DNA from: Sphingomonadales bacterium
Lineage (GTDB): Bacteria > Pseudomonadota > Alphaproteobacteria > Sphingomonadales > Sphingomonadaceae
Assembly (NCBI GenBank): GCA_027486895.1
Contig: JAIXOE010000031.1
Coordinates: 1-50,632, forward strand
DNA length: 50,632 nt
Direction of reading: 5' to 3'
The first letter of the stretch is position 1. Each line of letters opens with the position of its first letter. Made by a program: the position numbers and the translations under genes. The notes below the pieces were generated by a model that searched no databases, was not told the origin of the DNA, and was given only the letters and a program-made list of their open reading frames with translations. Below are positions 43,463-50,632 of the stretch, one piece after another.

Positions 43463-46015
43463 TTAGAACTTGTACTTCGCAGCTACACCGAACGTACGTG
43501 GTGCGCTTGGGTAGCCCGAAATTGAACCGGACTGCACGACGCTTGGGAAGATGACCGCGAGATATTTCGCGTTGGTCAAGTTACGGCCCCAAAGCGACAA
43601 TTGCAGACCATTGTCCAAACGCAGCGTTGTCGATGCGCTCAGGTCGTTCACTTCACGCTTGTACATGCGGTAAGCTGGGTTGTCGTTGATCTGCGTGTTT
43701 GACTCATTGTGGTAATCGGCGTTCAGAATAAGTTCTGAACCATTGCCGAGTTCTGCCGTGTAAGTCGCACCAATGGTGGTCGACAGTTCAGGAATACCGG
43801 CAGGCGTTTGACCGCTGATATTTCCGAATGCAGACGCAACATAGCTATCATATTTCGGCGCGAGGTAGGTAAATGCAGCGCGCAATTGCAATGCATCGAT
43901 TGGATTGACCGAACCATCGAACTCGATACCACGTGTCGATTGCTTACCCGCGTTGGTCAGAACGAAACCTGTGCCGATGAAGCTATTGCCCTGGAAGTTC
44001 TTGATCGACTGTTCAAAGAACGTCAGGTTGAATGCAACGCGTTCCCACTTCGCTTTCAGGCCCAATTCCATAACCTTCGCCTCTTCAGGAAGCGCATAAC
44101 GCGTTCCGCTGGTGAGGTTAGGCAATGCAAGACCAGCTGTGCGAATAGCCGATGGAGCTTGTGGTGCGCCCTGGAATGGCGAGCCCGGGATAAAGTCTGC
44201 AGCGAATGGACGCGAGTCAATCGACATGTTCCACGACGTTGCCTTAAATCCGGTGCCATAGCTGGCATACACGTTCAGGCTATCGGTTGCTTCCCATGCC
44301 ACACGTGCCGAGTAAGTCAGCTTGCCATCGCTTGTCCGGCCATCTTCAACCGCATTCGGGAGGTCAAGGAATGGTGGCAAGAATTGCAGAGCCTGAAGAC
44401 CAAGGAACGGGTTGCAAACCGACGCAAGTCCGTTGGTGTTCGGGCAAGGCGTGATGCGTGGATACAGCGTGCTGGTGTTTCCAACTGCGCCGGTTGGAAG
44501 AACTGCAGGTACGCCCGCATTCGCTCCAACCTGAACAAGATCAATACGCGAGAACACGTCAGTGATGATCGACTGGCTCGCAAGCTTCTTCTTGTCCTTG
44601 GTGTAGTTAAATCCACCCGTCAAAACGAGACCTTCAACGAGTTCAAGATCGGCGGTACCAAAGATGGAGTAGGCCTTGTTCTCATAATCGAACTGTTGGT
44701 CGCGGCCCTGGCCTTGGCCGCCAAATGGGGCTGCGGATGCAGGAACGCCGGCCAGCGCGCGGATTGTTGGTTCCAGCCCTACATAGTTGCCGCCGGTTAA
44801 GGCATTGGCGTAGTTGCGGAAATCCCGGCCAAGTGTCAGCACCTGTTTGTTGCTGATGCTTTCGTCAAAGTAATAGCCACCAAGCAGGAAGTTGAATGGG
44901 CCGTCGAAATCGGACGCCAAACGCAGTTCCTGCGTCTTGGTTGTGATATCCACATCGCCGCGGTTTTGTCCGATGAGGTCAGCGCTGGTGAAATCACTGT
45001 CTGCATTGGTCTTGGCGCGTGACTCACGGTAAGCGGTGATCGAAGTGAGGCTCAACGCACCCATTTCGTAGTCGGCCTGCATCGAGATACCACTGTTGGT
45101 GATTTTGTTCTCGGATGCAAAGTTCTGATATTCGCTGTAGCTGAAGATACCCGCCGAATTTACCCGTCCGCCAACAGCGCGGACAGCGTTACCGGTTGGA
45201 CCGTCGAGAATGTTGCCGACAAAGCAGCAATTTTCATCAATCTTGTCATAATCACCAATGAAACGCAGCTTGAAGCTGTCCGAAGGCTCGATCAACAACT
45301 GCGCACGGCCGTACCAACGGTTGCGCTCGCTTGTTTTTGATCCATCGGTCAGGTTGGTGCCGTAACCATCGCGCTTGTTGATGCCGCCAGCGATGCTGAA
45401 AGCAATTTTGTCGGAAATCGGGCCAGTGATGTCGGCCTTGGCGACGATTGCGTTGTAGTTGCCGTAGCTGATTTCAGCCGAACCGCCGAATTCATAGCTT
45501 GGTGCAGCAGTTACGATGGAGATAACGCCAGCCGACGCGTTCTTGCCGAACAGGGTCGATTGTGGTCCGCGCAACACTTCGACGCGTTGCAGGTTTGGAA
45601 GATCGCCAATGGCAGCTGCCGAACGCGAACGGTAAACGCCGTCGATGAACACGCCGACCGAGCCTTCGATGCCTGGGTTGTTCGATCCGTTACCGAAACC
45701 GCGAATGATGAAATCCGTGGATGCTGAGCTTTGCAGCTGGCTGACGCGAAGCGAAGGAACGAGCGTCTGCAGATCCTTAAGATCGCGAACTTGTGCACGT
45801 TCAATAGCAGCAGCCGAGGTTACCGAAACGGCCACTGGCACTTCTTCAAGTGTCTGTTCGCGCTTCGTTGCAGTCACGATGATGACATTTTCGTCAACTT
45901 CGTCGCTTGCTTGTGGAGTGTTGTCTTGTGCGTAAGCTACTGAGCCAGCGCTCAGCGACACAATGCTGATTGTCGACAGCATTGCAGCCTTCAGCAGATG
46001 ATTTCCCAATTTCAT
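43463..46015 (-). CDS. TonB-dependent outer-membrane receptor
   Basis: This 850-residue receptor has a signal peptide (KLGNHLLKAAMLSTISIVSLSAGSVAYA), a TonB-box-like VIIVTATKREQTLEEVPVAV, and a plug with DFIIRGFGNGSNNPGIEGSVGVFIDGVYRSRS and VEVLRGPQSTLFGKNASAGVISI. The barrel ends in FGVAAKYKF. A cysteine pair (DENCCFVGN) lies in an early barrel loop. The substrate is unknown. The start at 46015 has AGGAG upstream (the conserved signal begins there); longer starts are unlikely. Its own terminator indicates a single-gene unit. Confidence 0.92.
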   Translation of the reverse strand: MKLGNHLLKAAMLSTISIVSLSAGSVAYAQDNTPQASDEVDENVIIVTATKREQTLEEVPVAVSVTSAAAIERAQVRDLKDLQTLVPSLRVSQLQSSASTDFIIRGFGNGSNNPGIEGSVGVFIDGVYRSRSAAAIGDLPNLQRVEVLRGPQSTLFGKNASAGVISIVTAAPSYEFGGSAEISYGNYNAIVAKADITGPISDKIAFSIAGGINKRDGYGTNLTDGSKTSERNRWYGRAQLLIEPSDSFKLRFIGDYDKIDENCCFVGNILDGPTGNAVRAVGGRVNSAGIFSYSEYQNFASENKITNSGISMQADYEMGALSLTSITAYRESRAKTNADSDFTSADLIGQNRGDVDITTKTQELRLASDFDGPFNFLLGGYYFDESISNKQVLTLGRDFRNYANALTGGNYVGLEPTIRALAGVPASAAPFGGQGQGRDQQFDYENKAYSIFGTADLELVEGLVLTGGFNYTKDKKKLASQSIITDVFSRIDLVQVGANAGVPAVLPTGAVGNTSTLYPRITPCPNTNGLASVCNPFLGLQALQFLPPFLDLPNAVEDGRTSDGKLTYSARVAWEATDSLNVYASYGTGFKATSWNMSIDSRPFAADFIPGSPFQGAPQAPSAIRTAGLALPNLTSGTRYALPEEAKVMELGLKAKWERVAFNLTFFEQSIKNFQGNSFIGTGFVLTNAGKQSTRGIEFDGSVNPIDALQLRAAFTYLAPKYDSYVASAFGNISGQTPAGIPELSTTIGATYTAELGNGSELILNADYHNESNTQINDNPAYRMYKREVNDLSASTTLRLDNGLQLSLWGRNLTNAKYLAVIFPSVVQSGSISGYPSAPRTFGVAAKYKF

Positions 46016-46200
46016 ATTCACTCTCCTGTTGATCCTTAACTTTCGGCTTGTCGCCGTTTTTTTATTGGGGATGTTCCGTTGATATGCCCCCAGCATCCCA
46101 CTGAGTAAACTTATGGCGTGCGGTGCTGATAACGTTTGAAATGCTGCGCAGCAAATAGTTAGTTTCATTCGTAAAAATATAGCGGAAACTGCGATAAAAA

Positions 46201-46216
46201 TGTTACGCATGTAACA
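46201..46216. promoter_or_regulatory. dyad TGTTAC-GCAT-GTAACA, possible operator
   Basis: A perfect 6-base inverted repeat with a 4-base spacer lies between the TonB receptor and the small zinc-protein gene. A second, looser dyad (TGTAA...TTACA) overlaps it to the right, and a perfect TGCTGCGCAGCA palindrome lies at 46142-46153. The arrangement looks like a control region for the divergent genes, but no known regulator fits with certainty. Confidence 0.4.
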
Positions 46217-46241
46217 ACGCGTTTACATATGGAATTTCCCG

Positions 46242-46382
46242 ATGCCCAAGATGGTCAAGAAATCAGACCTGCCTTCAAAGATATGCGCAGCGTGTGAGAA
46301 GCCGTTTGCTTGGCGCAAAAAGTGGGCGAAAGATTGGGAAAATGTGCGCTTTTGCTCGGATCGCTGTAGGCGCGCGCGTTAA
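46242..46382 (+). CDS. DUF2256 small zinc-finger-like protein
   Basis: This 46-residue protein has the complete DUF2256 pattern: [20 protein letters not shown], then [21 protein letters not shown]. The four cysteines (CxxC and CxxxC) should bind one zinc ion. In other bacteria DUF2256 is often fused or adjacent to cryptochrome/photolyase-like genes, but none is seen here and the function is unknown. It ends 30 bases before the convergent glycosyltransferase stop. Confidence 0.85.
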   Translation: MPKMVKKSDLPSKICAACEKPFAWRKKWAKDWENVRFCSDRCRRAR

Positions 46383-46412
46383 GACGGAGTTGGTGGTCAA
46401 AGGTGTTGGCGT

Positions 46413-47474
46413 TTATGCGGCTATTGGCTGCGCCGACATTATTGCTGATTTCAGCCCGTTCAAAAATTGGTCGGTGCATTTATCCCAACAATATCGCGCG
46501 CCATAATCAGCCGCGACCGTACGATCGAGTGTAAGCGCTGTATCAATCGCAGCGGACAAATCTTCGTTCAACGCGCCCATGGGTTTTGGCAGTTCATTCG
46601 ACAGCCCACGACCTTCCAGACCTATAATATCGAGTGGGCCCTGCACGGGGTAAGCGGCGACGGGAACGCCACATGCAAGTGCTTCCAATATCACAAGGCC
46701 GAACGTGTCGGTTTTGCTGGGGAAGACGAACACGTCTGCCGAGGCATAAATGCTGGCAAGCTCAGCGCCTTTTCGTGTTCCCATAAAGATAGCGTCTGGA
46801 TATTGCGCGGCCAGTGCGGCGCGGGCAGGACCATCGCCAACAATCACTATCGTCCCGTCAGTGTCTGCGCTTAGGAACGCGTGCAGATTTTTTTCTACTG
46901 CGACGCGGCCAACTGACAGCAATATCGGCTTTTTAAGTTGTGCTAGCGCTGGGTGGGCTGGTTGGTTCCGGTGAAACAAATCGCGGTCAATACCCCGTGA
47001 CCAAATCGCCGTCTTTGCTATCCCGCGACCTGCCAACTCGTTTCGCAGGCTTTGCGTCGCCGTCAGAACGGCGCGCGATGGGCTGTGAAACTTTCGCATG
47101 ATCGGCCAGATCAGGTCTGGCGATAGCGGCGTGCGGGCTGCGACATAATCTGGAAAACGGGTATGAAATGCCGAGGTAAAGGGAACATCATGCGCCAAGC
47201 ACCATGCCCGCGCACTCCAGCCAATTGGGCCTTCGGTCGCGATATGAACAATGTCGGGGGCATGGGCATGCAAAGCCTTTCGCACGCCAAAGCGCGGTGC
47301 CAAGGCAAGGCGTATTTCTGCATAGCCTGGGCAGGGAATATTGGTGAACCGGTCCGGCGCGATCACTTCGACCATATGCCCGCGGGACTTCAGCCGGTTC
47401 ACCGTTTCGGTCATGGTCCGGACGACGCCGTTGACTTGAGGCGCCCAGGCGTCGGTTGCGATGGCGATCCTCAC
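46413..47474 (-). CDS. GT4 family glycosyltransferase, Agt/MgtA-like (glycolipid synthesis)
   Basis: This 353-residue GT-B retaining glycosyltransferase shows IAIATDAWAPQVNGVVRTMTETVNRLKSRGH, HIATEGPIGWSARAWCLAHDVPFTSAFHTRFPDY, WSRGIDRDLF, LLSVGRVAVEKNL, and the donor-site motif FPSKTDTFGLVILEALACGVPVAAYPV. The N-terminal pattern matches diacylglycerol glycosyltransferases of the Agt/MgtA/SQD2 type. The GTG start at 47474 overlaps the phosphoesterase stop (GTGA, 47471-47474). That coupling suggests the product of the upstream enzyme, possibly diacylglycerol, is its acceptor. The sugar cannot be predicted. Confidence 0.85.
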   Translation of the reverse strand: MRIAIATDAWAPQVNGVVRTMTETVNRLKSRGHMVEVIAPDRFTNIPCPGYAEIRLALAPRFGVRKALHAHAPDIVHIATEGPIGWSARAWCLAHDVPFTSAFHTRFPDYVAARTPLSPDLIWPIMRKFHSPSRAVLTATQSLRNELAGRGIAKTAIWSRGIDRDLFHRNQPAHPALAQLKKPILLSVGRVAVEKNLHAFLSADTDGTIVIVGDGPARAALAAQYPDAIFMGTRKGAELASIYASADVFVFPSKTDTFGLVILEALACGVPVAAYPVQGPLDIIGLEGRGLSNELPKPMGALNEDLSAAIDTALTLDRTVAADYGARYCWDKCTDQFLNGLKSAIMSAQPIAA

Positions 47475-48349
47475 GCGGGGACCGAGGCCCGCTTTTCCGA
47501 AGCCTTCCGCACGTGCTCTGCCCAATCGATAATCGACATGGTTCCGTCTTTCGCCTCGGTCAGCGCTGTGCAGCTTTCGACCCAGTCGCCGTCATTATAA
47601 TAAGTAATCGATCCAAACTGCCGGATTTCGGCACAATGGATATGGCCGCACACAACGCCCTGCACGCCGCGAAGCGAGGCCTCACGTGCCACCACTTCTT
47701 CATATTGCCCGACATATTGCACCGCGTTTTTGACGCGCTTTTTCAGATAGGACGAAAGCGACCAATAAGGCATGTTCAACCGGCGGCGCACCGCGTTGAG
47801 AACGACATTCGCCTTCAGCAGCAATGTGTAAGCCTGATCACCCAAAAAGGCGAGCCAGCGGGCATATAAGACAATGCCATCAAAGGCATCGCCGTGTGTA
47901 ACAAGTAATGCGCGGCCGTCGGCTGTTTGATGGATTGCCTCCAACTGCACCTCAACGCCACCGAAGCTTAGGCCAGCGTAATCGCGGAACATTTCATCAT
48001 GGTTGCCCGGAATATAGATTACGCGGGTCCCGCGATGTGCCATTTTCAACACCCGTCTGATGACTTCATTGTGCTGGTCGGGCCAATACCAACCCTTGCG
48101 CAAGCGCCAGCCATCCACAATGTCGCCGACCAGATATAGCGTCTCACATTCGATCGAATGCAGAAAGTCGCTCAGCAGCCCCGCCTGGCACCCTGCTGTC
48201 CCCAGATGGACATCGGAAATCCATACCGTGCGAAACCGCTTCTTTGGTTGGTAGCTTTTTGGTTCGGGCTTATCGAACCAGGTTGGAAGTCTTGGCGTAT
48301 TTTCGCCACTCTTAAAAAGCGGGCTATCGCTTAGCTGGGTGGTTGTCAT
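47471..48349 (-). CDS. plcP: metallophosphoesterase, PlcP-like phospholipase C (LpxH-related)
   Basis: This 292-residue calcineurin-like phosphoesterase has motifs SDVHLGTAG, GDIVDGWRLRKGWYWPDQHNEV, PGNHDE, VTHGDAFDG and VCGHIHCAEIR...YYNDGDWVES. Annotation pipelines usually call such proteins UDP-2,3-diacylglucosamine diphosphatase. The WYWP..HN, PYWSLSSYLKKRVKNAV and NDGDWVES segments instead match PlcP, which in Sinorhizobium and marine bacteria releases diacylglycerol from phospholipids during phosphate starvation. It is coupled to a glycolipid-type glycosyltransferase and has a PHO-box-like site 58 bases upstream of its ATG. Confidence 0.8.
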   Translation of the reverse strand: MTTTQLSDSPLFKSGENTPRLPTWFDKPEPKSYQPKKRFRTVWISDVHLGTAGCQAGLLSDFLHSIECETLYLVGDIVDGWRLRKGWYWPDQHNEVIRRVLKMAHRGTRVIYIPGNHDEMFRDYAGLSFGGVEVQLEAIHQTADGRALLVTHGDAFDGIVLYARWLAFLGDQAYTLLLKANVVLNAVRRRLNMPYWSLSSYLKKRVKNAVQYVGQYEEVVAREASLRGVQGVVCGHIHCAEIRQFGSITYYNDGDWVESCTALTEAKDGTMSIIDWAEHVRKASEKRASVPA

Positions 48350-48406
48350 TTTGCCCCGTTCCCCTGTTGTCGTTGCGCAACTTTAACCGACAGATGAGTC
48401 ATGCGC

Positions 48407-48424
48407 ATGGCAGATCAATGACAG
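48407..48424 (-). promoter_or_regulatory. PHO-box-like site upstream of plcP
   Basis: On the minus strand this reads CTGTCATTGATCTGCCAT. The alphaproteobacterial PhoB consensus is two CTGTCAT half-sites separated by four bases. The first half is perfect and the second has one mismatch (CTGCCAT). It lies in the 106-base gap between the phosphodiesterase stop and the plcP ATG, in the right orientation to activate plcP. Confidence 0.72.
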
Positions 48425-48455
48425 TTTTCTTGCCGTTGAGATTAGTTGCATGTGC

Positions 48456-49790
48456 TTATTGGACTGGCGGCATTTCAGCGTCAGGCAGCTTGGCACCCAT
48501 GATTTTTGCAAGCGTTGGTGCGATGGCACGCATGTCGATTTCGCCCAGGCTGCGCCCCTTGGGAACGCCTTTGCCCATCATCATGAAGCTTGACCGCATC
48601 AAGGGGCTATGGGGAAAATATCCGTGCATACCCTTGCTGCCAGACGCGCTCACCAATGGAGCGGACGGCCCCTTGAAACCACCGGCATAGGCGTTTGGAG
48701 CATAACTGATATAGAAGCTTGCTTCCGGATTTCCGCCAAGGCGCGCTATTTCTGCTGGCTCCGCGATTTCTGCGATGCAGTTTTTCGGGTCTGCCTTGAG
48801 TTGGTCAAGCAGGCCAGCCACACGGGCTTTCAACGCTGCGTCGGTCGGGTGGGCCAAAACGATGGCTGACGATCCACCGGAATTCCAGGGGCTCGCTTCC
48901 CAGCTTTTGATTTTGCCGTTGCTGTCGAGCACAATGAGGCCAGCGTCGATGAATGCGCGGTACAGGTTGATTTCGGTGTCGACCTTGGAAAAGCCATGGT
49001 CCGATACGACCGCGATAACGCTATCGGGATGCGCGGCCATTTGGGCGGCTATTATTTGCCCAACGGTCTTATCGATACGCGCCAGAACATTGTAGGCGGC
49101 AGACGTGTCTGGACCTTTTTCATGCTGCTCATGGTCGAGCGCGGTCAGATATACCGTGGTGAAATAAGGTTTTTCGCGTTTGATGAGCGCGGCTGCAAAA
49201 CGGCCACGGGTTTCGTCACCCTCTATGCTCTCGTCAATGCCCGGCGCATAGCTGCCAAAGTCTGTTTCAAGCGCTTCGATAAGGCCTGGCGTTGCAAGCG
49301 CCTTGAGCAGCTTTGCGTCATCGCTGTGTCCGGTCCGCCAAATTTGCGGGATGTTCCATGTCACGGCCTTTGCCTGAACGCTGACGGGCCAGTGAATGTT
49401 GGCCGTGCTCAGTCCAGCCTTTGCAGCCGCATCCCACAATGTGGGGACCTTGAAATCACTGGCGTACCAATACCATCCGCCTTGGTTGATTTGCATGGGG
49501 TCAAAGCTGTTGTTGCCGATTATGCCGTGCTTTGCGGGGCTAACGCCGGTCAGCAACGTCGCATGGCTGGGGTAAGTGACGGTCGGAAGAACGCCCTTCA
49601 CCTTGTCGGCATAAGTGCCGTTGGTGATAAATTGTTTCAGGTTGGGAACCTGAATGCCCCGTTCCTCGGACTTCAAAATATCTGCTGGCTGCAAACCATC
49701 AATTGAGATCAGCAGCACCGGCTCGGCCGAGGCCGCCGACGGCAGCGCGCTCACAAGGAGCGCGCTGCCAATCAGCAAAGCAGTTTTCAT
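48456..49790 (-). CDS. secreted type I phosphodiesterase/nucleotide pyrophosphatase
   Basis: This 444-residue alkaline-phosphatase-superfamily enzyme has a signal peptide (MKTALLIGSALLVSALPSAASA). It carries metal ligand D31 in ISIDGL, the nucleophile segment GVLPTVTYPSHATLLTG (T72 by comparison with NPP enzymes), TALDHEQHEKGP, VSDHGF and SKGMHGYFPHSP. NPPs hydrolyse nucleotide or lipid phosphodiesters outside the cytoplasm. The ATG overlaps the upstream TonB receptor stop by one base (TAATG), so uptake and hydrolysis are coupled. Confidence 0.9.
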   Translation of the reverse strand: MKTALLIGSALLVSALPSAASAEPVLLISIDGLQPADILKSEERGIQVPNLKQFITNGTYADKVKGVLPTVTYPSHATLLTGVSPAKHGIIGNNSFDPMQINQGGWYWYASDFKVPTLWDAAAKAGLSTANIHWPVSVQAKAVTWNIPQIWRTGHSDDAKLLKALATPGLIEALETDFGSYAPGIDESIEGDETRGRFAAALIKREKPYFTTVYLTALDHEQHEKGPDTSAAYNVLARIDKTVGQIIAAQMAAHPDSVIAVVSDHGFSKVDTEINLYRAFIDAGLIVLDSNGKIKSWEASPWNSGGSSAIVLAHPTDAALKARVAGLLDQLKADPKNCIAEIAEPAEIARLGGNPEASFYISYAPNAYAGGFKGPSAPLVSASGSKGMHGYFPHSPLMRSSFMMMGKGVPKGRSLGEIDMRAIAPTLAKIMGAKLPDAEMPPVQ

Positions 49791-50632
49791 TAGAAACCAG
49801 CTTTCAATGTTACAAACACCTGGCGCGGTGAACCCGCCAACAGGGTCTGGTTATCACCGCTGTTGCCAAAGCCGTTCGAACCGATGGTTGCGACATAATC
49901 TTTGCCGAACAGGTTCGTGGCATTCAACTGCAATTCAAGCGGTGCACGAAGCCCCGCATCGAGGCGATAACCAACTGTGGCATCAACGAGCATACGGCCA
50001 GGTACAGAGCGATCATTCAAATAGTTGAAGTAACGCTTGCTCATATAGTTGGCACCAACGCGTCCGAAGAATGCGTCGCTGTCATAAGCAACTTCGCCGC
50101 GCAGCAGATGCTTTGGTGTGTCGACGACTTCCTTACCTTTTGTGGCAATAACAGCCGTCGGGGTGATGACATTGTCACGATATGTGGCACCGGTGTAGCT
50201 GTATGATGCGAACAATGTCAGACCACCGCCCAAGCGTACATCGCCTGCTGCTTCAAAGCCGATTGAACGGACGCTGCCGACGTTTTGCAGAATGGCAGGG
50301 TTTCCGACGATACCTGCGCCGGTTTGTACGCCCAGCAGACGGTTGCGGAAGTTGACATAATATACACCGATGACGCCGTTGAAGACATTGTCATTGTAGC
50401 GTGCGCCAAGCTCAAACGTGTCCGAGCTTTCTGGTTTCAAGCCACGTGCGAGCAACGCGTTGAAGCCAGCTTGCGTCGTGGAGAATGGGCCACTTGTCGC
50501 CGATGATACAAAGGCACGGGTAACTTGTGTGAAGCCACCAAAGATTTCGGCCTTATCCGTCAGCTTATATGCAACACCTGCATGCGGCTGGAACCAGTCT
50601 TGCGACTTGATTTTGCCGGCAGCCAACGAACC
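49790..50632 (-). CDS. TonB-dependent receptor, C-terminal part only
   Basis: The last 281 codons of a TonB receptor barrel are present; the gene continues beyond the window edge. Barrel strands such as SSDTFELGARYNDNVFNGVIGVYYVNFRN, RSIGFEAAGDVRLGGGLTLFASYSYTGA and PLELQLNATNLFGKDYVATIG lead to the C-terminal QVFVTLKAGF with terminal phenylalanine. Its stop overlaps the phosphodiesterase ATG. The substrate is probably a product or substrate of that enzyme, which is inference from coupling. Confidence 0.92.
   Translation of the reverse strand, partial: GSLAAGKIKSQDWFQPHAGVAYKLTDKAEIFGGFTQVTRAFVSSATSGPFSTTQAGFNALLARGLKPESSDTFELGARYNDNVFNGVIGVYYVNFRNRLLGVQTGAGIVGNPAILQNVGSVRSIGFEAAGDVRLGGGLTLFASYSYTGATYRDNVITPTAVIATKGKEVVDTPKHLLRGEVAYDSDAFFGRVGANYMSKRYFNYLNDRSVPGRMLVDATVGYRLDAGLRAPLELQLNATNLFGKDYVATIGSNGFGNSGDNQTLLAGSPRQVFVTLKAGF

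Overview
The window is chromosomal DNA from an alphaproteobacterium, most probably of the order Sphingomonadales. The pointers are the order infA-maf-RNase E/G-like-yacG-tRNA-Phe, an alphaproteobacterial-type SspB, the hisBHA(F) block, the bolA/dnaJ-cobS...cobT block, long TonB-dependent receptors, and dispersed palindromic repeats of the kind common in sphingomonads. The genus cannot be fixed from sequence reading alone. Coding density is high, no gap exceeds 300 bases, and I see no phage, insertion sequence, integrase or CRISPR array.

Layout. 1-2240: a tightly overlapping operon (PaiB-like flavoprotein, HAD phosphatase, small membrane protein, ATP12-type F1 assembly chaperone), then a DUF3429 membrane protein. 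2816-5880 (minus): gmk, a small membrane-associated protein, fumC bracketed by two copies of one palindromic repeat, and sspB. 5974-8853: hisB-hisH-hisA-hisF, with a repeat in the hisA-hisF gap and another repeat inside hisF. 8854-11125: groES-groEL behind a perfect CIRCE operator, with a palindromic repeat between the two genes and a clear terminator. 11310-13250: kup. 13257-18803 (minus): HPP membrane protein, NTF2-like protein, 2-hydroxyacid dehydrogenase, cysS (carrying an in-frame repeat insertion), a small membrane protein coupled to a fatty acid desaturase, and a nitroreductase.

18868-24057 (minus): dnaJ-like, cobS, peroxiredoxin, lipoprotein esterase and cobT read as one operon, with bolA divergent. 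24430-28191: an exported protein, an epoxide-hydrolase-like enzyme, an exported DUF11-like protein and a DUF2332 protein. 28231-33866: hisG-hisD-nusB, thiL and a K+-independent H+-pyrophosphatase with its terminator. 34043-38288: an S9 peptidase with terminator, then a coupled GNAT/FemAB-like plus JmjC-like pair. 38298-41033 (minus): a TonB receptor with a glycine-rich insertion. 41216-43315: infA, maf, a reduced RNase E/G-like protein, yacG and tRNA-Phe. 43463-46015 (minus): a second TonB receptor. 46242-46382: a 46-residue DUF2256 zinc protein.

The last 4 kb (46413-50632, minus) is the most interesting part. A TonB receptor is coupled to a secreted phosphodiesterase/nucleotide pyrophosphatase. 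It is followed by a phosphoesterase that looks like the phospholipase C PlcP, translationally coupled to a GT4 glycosyltransferase. An 18-base PHO-box-like sequence with a single mismatch to the alphaproteobacterial consensus lies just upstream of the PlcP-like gene. Together these suggest a phosphate-starvation block: scavenging of organic phosphate plus replacement of membrane phospholipids by glycolipids.
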